Source of the DNA: Desulfobacterales bacterium
Lineage (GTDB): Bacteria > Desulfobacterota > Desulfobacteria > Desulfobacterales > Desulfobacteraceae
Reading direction: 5' to 3'
Length of the DNA stretch: 9,848 nt
Assembly (NCBI GenBank): GCA_022361135.1
Contig: JAKSBM010000473.1
Span: 1-9,848 of the forward strand
In this document: piece by piece, positions 5,749 to 9,848 of the stretch
Layout of the letters: each line of letters opens with the position of its first letter
Numbering within the stretch: the stretch's first letter is position 1
The notes under the pieces: generated by a model
The model's input: only the letters and a program-made list of their open reading frames with translations
Database searches by the model: none
What the model was told of the DNA's origin: nothing
Translations under genes and position numbers: made by a program

Positions 5749-7374
5749 TCAGGGGGCCAGTTCCTTGAGGATGCTCTCCTGCTCATCCAGGATATCGTCC
5801 AGGATTTCCGGGGTGGTGTAGGGGTTCATGATCACGGAGCGGAGAACCACCACATTGTCGGGATCCGTGGGATGGGCCTTGAGCCGGGTCCTGGATACAA
5901 AGCTTTTTCCCGCCTCCCGCTGGATGCGCTGGAGGTTGATGTTCACCTCGTCCAGCTCCTGGTTCACGGCCCGCCATTCCGCTTCGGTTTGGGCCTGGTC
6001 CAGTTTTTTGCCCAGGCTTTCGGGAACGGCCCGGTAGGCCAGGATATTAAGCTCCGGCGGACTGATGAGTTGGAATTGGGGCCGGGCCTTGATTTTCCGG
6101 GCAAATTCCATGGCGGTTTCAATGCCGTGGTCGATCATGAGGCCATATCCCCGGGTGCCCATGATTTTCAGGGCCGAATCCAGGACCAGGGAGTTGGCCT
6201 CCCTGGAGCCTTCCAGGGTTTTAATTCCCAGGTCGACGCTGCCCTTTCGGATGATGTAGCGGGCATGGTAGGCAATCTTGTCCTGGGCCGTGGGATCCTT
6301 GAAATAGATCATCCCCGATCCCATGGGCATGTAGAACTGCTTGTGACAGTCAATGGTCACGGAGTCGGCCAGTTCAATGCCGGCCAGCTTGTGGGCGTAT
6401 TTTTCGGAAAAGAGAACCGGGCCGCCCCAGGCCGCATCCACATGGAAATGGATCTGGTGGTCTTTACATATCCGGGCCATTTCCGGCAGGGGGTCCACCA
6501 CCCCGGTTTCCGTGGCCCCGGCCACGCCCACAACGGCAATGACCTTGGTTTTGGGCCGGGCTTCCAATTCCTTGATTTTGGCCTCCAGGCAATCCAGATC
6601 CACCCGGCGGTGTTCATCCACCTCCACGGGCAGGACATTGGCATTGCCGATGCCCAGGACGCCGCCGGCCTTTTTCAGGGAATAATGGCCCCGCTTGGAG
6701 ACCAGGACCACCAGTCGTTCCTGGCCGTGGGCGGCCATGGCGGCAAAGAGGCCGTCGGATTCCACGCCCTGGAAATCTCCTTTGGGGGGCAGGCAGCTGT
6801 TCCGGGCCACCCAGAGGGCGGTGAGGTTGGCCGTGGTGCCCCCGGCGCAGAAGGCGCCCAGGCTGGTGTCCGTGTTCTGGACGTGGCCGTTGTAAAATTG
6901 GGAATCAAATTTGTAAATGGTGCGGTGGATCTTGGCCAATACCTGTTTTTCAAGGATGGAAAGGACCTTGGAGGTCTCCAGCTTGATCACATTCTGGTTC
7001 AGGGCCGCGGTGATGGCCTTGAGGTGGACCATGAAAAAGGGAATGGCTGCGGTCATGTGGCCGATGAAATAGGGGGAGGCCACATTCACGGCCCGGGGGG
7101 CGATTTCGTTGATGATGTCCTCGATGACATCGGCCAGTTTTTTCTCCGGCTCCCGGGAGATCCGGGTTTCGGTGTAGCACTGGGCCAGCTCCACCAGGCT
7201 GATTTCTTCGGTGACCCCCACGTGGCGGTTTAAAAAATCATGGAGTCCGAAAAGGATCTGCTCCATGTATTTCACCAGGGTCTGTCGACTGGAGTCGTCC
7301 TCGGGGCGGATAAATATCCGGTCCAGGGCTTCTCGGTCGGCGATGAGTGGGGTTGGGTATTCGGGGGTTGACAT
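5749..7374 (-). CDS. panP: PLP-dependent group II decarboxylase, PanP-type aspartate 1-decarboxylase
   Basis: This is a cytoplasmic pyridoxal-phosphate enzyme of 541 aa, the usual length of the PanP family (roughly 540-550). The predicted reaction is L-aspartate to beta-alanine plus CO2, feeding pantothenate and CoA synthesis in organisms lacking pyruvoyl PanD. Visible features are PYFIGHMT (101-108) and NQNVIKLETSK (126-136) at the substrate entrance, and CAGGTTAN (176-183) for phosphate binding. HVDAAWGG (311-318) supplies Asp313 for the pyridine nitrogen, and DCHKQFYMP (342-350) the Schiff-base Lys345. The N-terminal order PYFIGHMT, then NQN, then SLGAFCAGGT, matches PanP better than GadB, but glutamate or another acidic amino acid cannot be excluded. 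The ATG lacks a strong ribosome site: only GAGAG lies upstream, at long spacing and inside a dyad. It has its own promoter candidate and is separated from the liv operon by a hairpin and a promoter, so it is probably not part of that operon. Confidence 0.85.
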   Translation of the reverse strand: MSTPEYPTPLIADREALDRIFIRPEDDSSRQTLVKYMEQILFGLHDFLNRHVGVTEEISLVELAQCYTETRISREPEKKLADVIEDIINEIAPRAVNVASPYFIGHMTAAIPFFMVHLKAITAALNQNVIKLETSKVLSILEKQVLAKIHRTIYKFDSQFYNGHVQNTDTSLGAFCAGGTTANLTALWVARNSCLPPKGDFQGVESDGLFAAMAAHGQERLVVLVSKRGHYSLKKAGGVLGIGNANVLPVEVDEHRRVDLDCLEAKIKELEARPKTKVIAVVGVAGATETGVVDPLPEMARICKDHQIHFHVDAAWGGPVLFSEKYAHKLAGIELADSVTIDCHKQFYMPMGSGMIYFKDPTAQDKIAYHARYIIRKGSVDLGIKTLEGSREANSLVLDSALKIMGTRGYGLMIDHGIETAMEFARKIKARPQFQLISPPELNILAYRAVPESLGKKLDQAQTEAEWRAVNQELDEVNINLQRIQREAGKSFVSRTRLKAHPTDPDNVVVLRSVIMNPYTTPEILDDILDEQESILKELAP

Positions 7375-7381
7375 TGTTTAT

Positions 7382-7407
7382 GTACTCTCGTGTTGTTTCG
7401 AAAGTAC
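7382..7407 (-). repeat. Dyad in the panP leader, candidate operator or hairpin
   Basis: GTACTCTCG (7382-7390) and CGAAAGTAC (7399-7407) are inverted repeats matching at 8 of 9 positions, with an 8-nt spacer. The dyad overlaps the predicted start site (about 7403) and the whole early leader of panP. As DNA it would be a good repressor operator. As RNA it would bury GAGAG, the only Shine-Dalgarno-like sequence before the panP ATG. Either role is inferred. Confidence 0.5.
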
Positions 7408-7409
7408 GT

Positions 7410-7438
7410 ATGATGGACCTTTATGGGCCAATAGTCAA
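7410..7438 (-). promoter_or_regulatory. Sigma-70-like promoter of panP
   Basis: On the - strand TTGACT (7438-7433) is followed by a 17-nt spacer and CATCAT (7415-7410), 5 of 6 and 4 of 6 consensus matches. Transcription would start near 7403, about 29 nt before the panP ATG. The dyad at 7382-7407 starts immediately downstream. Confidence 0.5.
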
Positions 7439-7506
7439 GGTTTGGGCTGGGATTAAATCCTGAAAAGCCCTGTCAAATGGTGTTTTTCAGGGTTTTGAAA
7501 AAAATA

Positions 7507-7535
7507 GGGTTTTGGGGGGTGTCCCTGGGGCGGGG
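7507..7535 (+). other. Canonical G-quadruplex motif
   Basis: Four G runs of at least three bases (7507-7509, 7514-7519, 7527-7530, 7532-7535) are separated by loops of 4, 7 and 1 nt. This satisfies the G3+N1-7 rule on the + strand. It lies about 100 bp upstream of the panP promoter. Folding and function are untested; G-rich DNA will occasionally meet this rule by chance. Confidence 0.5.
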
Positions 7536-7551
7536 TCGGAGGCGGTCTTTG

Positions 7552-7566
7552 TTTCGCCTGGCGAAA
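7552..7566. repeat. Perfect 15-bp palindrome, operator-like
   Basis: TTTCGCC-T-GGCGAAA is a perfect 7-1-7 palindrome, the shape of a site for a dimeric helix-turn-helix repressor. It lies about 115 bp upstream of the panP -35 box and about 110 bp downstream of the SF0329-like stop. No T run follows on either strand, so a terminator is unlikely. The regulator is unknown. Confidence 0.4.
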
Positions 7567-7675
7567 TGGCGGGGGGCCGTTGGGGGATTAAAGGGAGAGT
7601 CTAAAGGGATTTGTTCTTCGATTCGGGGCGGTCAATGCAAGCCCGGATTGGGGGTGCCCGTGGGAGGGGGATCGG

Positions 7676-8119
7676 TTACGGAGCCAGTCTGCGATTTATG
7701 ATCTTTAACGCGGCCCGGCTTTTTAATTTTTCCTTCAATGTTCTAAGGCGCCTTGCGCCAAAACGCCTGTCCGCTGCCCTGAGGATATCCATGAGTCCCC
7801 AGTGATCGTTTTCGAAATTTTTATCCAGGAGCTTGCTTTTTGGCGTATCTATATACTCCCTGAACAGGGCTGAGATGTCCGAGATATCATTTTCATGGGG
7901 ATAATTCCTGGGATCCTTCCGGGTGGCGGAGGGCGGCTGATCCATGAAATCCCTGGGATAGTCCCAGATGATTTCCTTGTCCAGGGTGATCCAGTACCGG
8001 GGGATGTCGGTATTTCCCCGCTGGGATTTCATCCGGTAGACCGAGCAATGGATTTGGAAATTGATCTCCGATGATCTCAGATCATAGAGTTGTTTTTGTA
8101 ATTTGCTCCAGCGTTTCAT
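7676..8119 (-). CDS. SF0329-like protein of unknown function
   Basis: This encodes a 147-aa soluble protein with no signal peptide or membrane segment. The N-terminus MKRWSKLQKQLYDL and the motif PRYWITLDKEIIWDYP (about 40-55) resemble, from memory, proteins annotated 'SF0329 family', whose function is unknown. The C-terminal third (from about residue 105) is strongly basic, rich in Arg and Lys (RAADRRFGARRLRTLKEKLK). The start has no clear Shine-Dalgarno. The gene begins 19 bp after the stop of the Ada-type gene, so it is probably co-transcribed and translated by coupling. Codon use looks less GC-rich than in panP or the liv genes, as in its Ada-type neighbour. The family call is moderate. 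Confidence 0.65.
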   Translation of the reverse strand: MKRWSKLQKQLYDLRSSEINFQIHCSVYRMKSQRGNTDIPRYWITLDKEIIWDYPRDFMDQPPSATRKDPRNYPHENDISDISALFREYIDTPKSKLLDKNFENDHWGLMDILRAADRRFGARRLRTLKEKLKSRAALKIINRRLAP

Positions 8120-8138
8120 TTGTATCGGGTGTAATGAT

Positions 8139-8990
8139 TCATGCTGTTTTTGCCGATTCCCAGCCGACCATGGCCTTTTTCCTGGCAGAGCCCCATCGGT
8201 ATTGATGGATATTGCCTGATTTGGAAATAACGCGATGGCAGGGTATCAAATAGGCAACCGGGTTAACGGCAATGGCACTTGCAACTGCCCGGAATGCTTT
8301 GGGACGGCCAATGTATTCGGCAATATCTTGATAGCTTACCACATTGCCGCTGGGTATCTGCAATAAAGCCTTCCACACATTGATCTGGAAATTCGTTCCC
8401 TTGATTAAGAGGTTGAAGGGACGGGACTCCTGGGGCCCATTGAGGTGGAATATTTGATGGACAATCGGCAGAATTGATGTGGCATTTTCATTGAACACTG
8501 CGCCCGGCCATGCCCCAAAGAGTTGGTTCAGGGCATCCGCTCGGTTCTGTGTTTCTATGAATCCAAGATAACAGATTCCTCTTTTGGTGATTGCCGCCAG
8601 ACATTCTCCAAAGGGAGAGGTGCAGAAGCCGTAGTCAATGGGTATGCCGGCGCCTTTTTTCTTGAAGTCGCCCGGTGTCATGGCATCGAATGTCACAAAC
8701 AGGTCATGCAGGCGGCCGGGGCCTGAAAGACCGGATTCCAATGAAGCATCAAGAACGCTTTTTGAATCTGCCAGTTTTTTCTTCGTATAATCCAGTGTCA
8801 GAAATTGTTGGAACTGGATGGGGCCGATGCCGGCCCATCGCTTAAACAGGCGGTTGAAATGGTATTTGCTTAAATGGACGCTGGCTGCAATCTCATCAAG
8901 GCTGGGCTGGGATTTGAAATTACCCTCTATATAGTGAATGGCTTTTTCTATTTTTTTATAATCATGGGCATGTTGCGAATAATCGGGCAT
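8139..8990 (-). CDS. Ada-type protein: AraC HTH domain fused to O6-alkylguanine-DNA methyltransferase, without the N-terminal zinc domain
   Basis: This is a suicide DNA-repair methyltransferase with a fused regulator-type DNA-binding domain, 283 aa from ATG 8990. Residues about 12-112 are an AraC double helix-turn-helix (IAASVHLSKYHFNRLFKRW, then DAMTPGDFKKKG). Residues about 120-200 form the Ada N-lobe, and 200-283 the methyltransferase core, with active-site Cys251 in IPCHRVI and the Arg finger Arg234 in AFRAVASAIA. It lacks the four-Cys zinc domain that senses methylphosphotriesters in E. coli Ada, so methylation-triggered autoregulation is not expected in that form. The frame also opens at GTG 9020, but the only good ribosome site (AGGAGGA) lies inside that extension, so I prefer ATG 8990 despite a long spacing of 11-12 nt. 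It is divergent to the permease gene and upstream of the SF0329-like gene. Confidence 0.88.
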   Translation of the reverse strand: MPDYSQHAHDYKKIEKAIHYIEGNFKSQPSLDEIAASVHLSKYHFNRLFKRWAGIGPIQFQQFLTLDYTKKKLADSKSVLDASLESGLSGPGRLHDLFVTFDAMTPGDFKKKGAGIPIDYGFCTSPFGECLAAITKRGICYLGFIETQNRADALNQLFGAWPGAVFNENATSILPIVHQIFHLNGPQESRPFNLLIKGTNFQINVWKALLQIPSGNVVSYQDIAEYIGRPKAFRAVASAIAVNPVAYLIPCHRVISKSGNIHQYRWGSARKKAMVGWESAKTA

Positions 8991-9044
8991 ATCAATTTTT
9001 ATCCTCCTGTTTGAAAACACTCTATTTCAAATGCGCTGCGATAT

Positions 9045-9085
9045 CCACCCGAATATTGCTTTAAAGTTCAGCAATATCCGGGTGG
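9045..9085. repeat. 16-bp-arm inverted repeat in the divergent ada/permease intergenic region
   Basis: Arms 9045-9060 and 9070-9085 (CCACCCGAATATTGCT and its complement) pair at 15 of 16 positions around the 9-nt loop TTAAAGTTC; the one mismatch is A9052 opposite C9078. It lies 54 bp upstream of the Ada-type start and 88 bp upstream of the permease start. It could be a shared operator, for example for the AraC domain of the Ada-type protein, a leader hairpin on one of the two transcripts, or a small dispersed repeat. TTTATT follows on the + strand, but no + strand gene precedes it for it to terminate. Confidence 0.65.
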
Positions 9086-9173
9086 TTTATTCCCAAGGTT
9101 CCAGGGTATCCTCTCAGGCATTTCAATGAATTAAATATCTTAAACATCAATTAAGCACATGGGTGGAGGCAGA

Positions 9174-9848
9174 ATGAAAATCACAAACAATACAGGGGGG
9201 GTAAACAAGGTGATGGGGATGAGAGAGTGGGGTCTGATCGTTCTTTTATCGATCATCTGGGGCGGTTCATTTTTCTTTGTCGGGGTGGCGGTGAAAGAGC
9301 TGCCGCCCCTTACAATCGTCCTGGGCAGGGTTGCCCTGGCTTCCGTCATACTCCTGGGCGTTGTCTATCTTAAAGGACTGAGAATGCCCTCTTCTTTGGG
9401 CCTCTGGGGCGCCTTCCTCGTGATGGGTGCCTTGAATAATCTGATCCCGTTTTGTTTGATTGTTTGGGGCCAGACCCATATTGAGAGTGGGCTTGCCAGT
9501 ATATTAAATGCAACAACGCCGATGTTCAGTGTTATTCTGGCCCACTTTTTTACCAGGGAGGAGAAATTGACACTGAACAGAATATCAGGCATCGGTTTCG
9601 GCTGGATCGGGGTTGCCGTTTTGATCGGAGTGGAATCTTTACGGGGCGTCGGTTTAGAGGTCCATGGACAGATTGCCGTCCTTGGCGCAGCCGTTTCCTA
9701 CGCCTTTGCCGCCATATACGGGCGCCGGTTCAAAGGGATGAATCCCATGATTGTGGCAACCGGAATGCTGTGCGGGTCAACCCTAATGATGATTCCTCCC
9801 ACCCTGTATGTTGATCAGCCATGGAATCTGGCGCCGGGCCCCATGGCG
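9174..9848 (+). CDS. EamA/DMT superfamily permease, 5' part (runs off the window)
   Basis: This is an inner-membrane drug/metabolite transporter-type protein; 225 codons are present of about 290-300 usual for the family. The frame stays open to the last base. About seven hydrophobic helices are visible, including WGLIVLLSIIWGGSFFFVGVAV, the conserved first-helix motif of EamA. They continue through GAFLVMGALNNLIPFCLIVW, the second-half entry TTPMFSVILAHFF, and GRRFKGMNPM, the start of the second EamA repeat. GGAGG lies 4 nt before ATG 9174; an in-frame ATG at 9159 overlaps that ribosome site and is less likely. Substrates of this family are varied (amino acids, metabolites, drugs) and are not predictable here. 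It is divergent to the Ada-type gene. Confidence 0.88.
   Translation, partial: MKITNNTGGVNKVMGMREWGLIVLLSIIWGGSFFFVGVAVKELPPLTIVLGRVALASVILLGVVYLKGLRMPSSLGLWGAFLVMGALNNLIPFCLIVWGQTHIESGLASILNATTPMFSVILAHFFTREEKLTLNRISGIGFGWIGVAVLIGVESLRGVGLEVHGQIAVLGAAVSYAFAAIYGRRFKGMNPMIVATGMLCGSTLMMIPPTLYVDQPWNLAPGPMA

Larger units (their letters stand above)
7375..7675. other. About 300-bp G-rich intergenic region upstream of panP
   Basis: No credible coding sequence is present: the open frames here have G-rich, low-complexity translations and no ribosome sites. Besides the panP promoter and dyad, it contains a G-quadruplex motif (7507-7535), a 15-bp palindrome (7552-7566) and an 8-bp direct repeat TAAAGGGA at 7589-7596 and 7602-7609 (13-bp period). 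The + strand is strikingly G-rich over 7501-7680. No intrinsic terminator for the SF0329-like gene could be found in it. Confidence 0.55.

Noticed and set aside
5872..7233. Long + strand open frame of 453 codons across panP
   Set aside because: It is antisense to a decarboxylase with all catalytic motifs intact; the translation is Gly/His/Asp-rich and low in complexity, typical of reverse-strand artefacts in GC-rich genes.
7459..7492. CCTGAAAA / TTTTCAGG inverted repeat upstream of panP as a terminator
   Set aside because: The long 17-nt loop, short stem and lack of a clean T run make it weak. No gene on the + strand ends nearby, and on the - strand it lies upstream of the panP promoter without a good U tract.
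7477..7701. + strand 74-codon open frame in the G-rich intergenic region
   Set aside because: The composition is dominated by Gly, Arg and Val from G runs, there is no ribosome site, and it overlaps the end of the SF0329-like gene.
9018..9020. GTG 9020 as the start of the Ada-type gene
   Set aside because: The only strong ribosome site (AGGAGGA) lies inside the resulting N-terminal extension, which adds ten residues unlike the family; ATG 8990 fits better.
1..9848. Mobile element, CRISPR array, tRNA or phage attachment site
   Set aside because: No transposase, integrase, regularly spaced repeats or cloverleaf-forming sequence was seen on either strand.

Overview
This window looks like chromosomal DNA of a Gram-negative anaerobe of the Desulfobacterota (Desulfobacteraceae-like) type. 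That is an inference from three things: a complete branched-chain-type amino-acid ABC transporter behind a sigma-54-like promoter, a selenocysteine-encoding small redox gene, and GC-rich codon use. No rRNA, tRNA, CRISPR array or insertion sequence was seen.

Left end (1-735, + strand): the 3' end of an unidentified gene whose frame breaks at an A6 run, then a promoter and a 111-aa ArsC/Spx-like thioredoxin-fold selenoprotein at 311-646. Its codon 12 is TGA, giving a Gly-Sec-Val-Ser-Cys (UxxC) active site. A 7-bp hairpin with a G-U loop lies 16 nt after the TGA, as expected of a bacterial SECIS. A 19-bp perfect terminator hairpin follows. A conventional gene caller would start this gene at GTG 389 and lose the active site.

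Centre (736-5748, - strand): a five-gene HAAT-family transporter operon in the transcribed order binding protein, LivH, LivM, LivG, LivF. The last four genes overlap end to start, so they are probably translationally coupled. A strong hairpin separates the binding protein from the permease genes, an arrangement that often favours higher expression of the binding protein. Upstream is a -24/-12 (sigma-54) promoter candidate at 5534-5549. A long inverted repeat about 156 bp further upstream could be an enhancer-binding-protein site.

5749-7374 (- strand): a group II PLP-dependent decarboxylase of the PanP type (aspartate 1-decarboxylase, beta-alanine supply), with its own sigma-70-like promoter and a dyad in its leader. 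Behind it lies about 300 bp of G-rich DNA with no convincing gene, but with a canonical G-quadruplex motif and a perfect 7-1-7 palindrome.

Right end (7676-9848): an SF0329-like small protein lies downstream of an Ada-type gene (AraC HTH plus O6-alkylguanine methyltransferase, no N-terminal Ada zinc domain). Divergent to these is the 5' part of an EamA/DMT permease that runs off the window. The divergent intergenic region holds a long inverted repeat with 16-bp arms. This end looks less GC-rich than the liv/panP block and may have a separate history.
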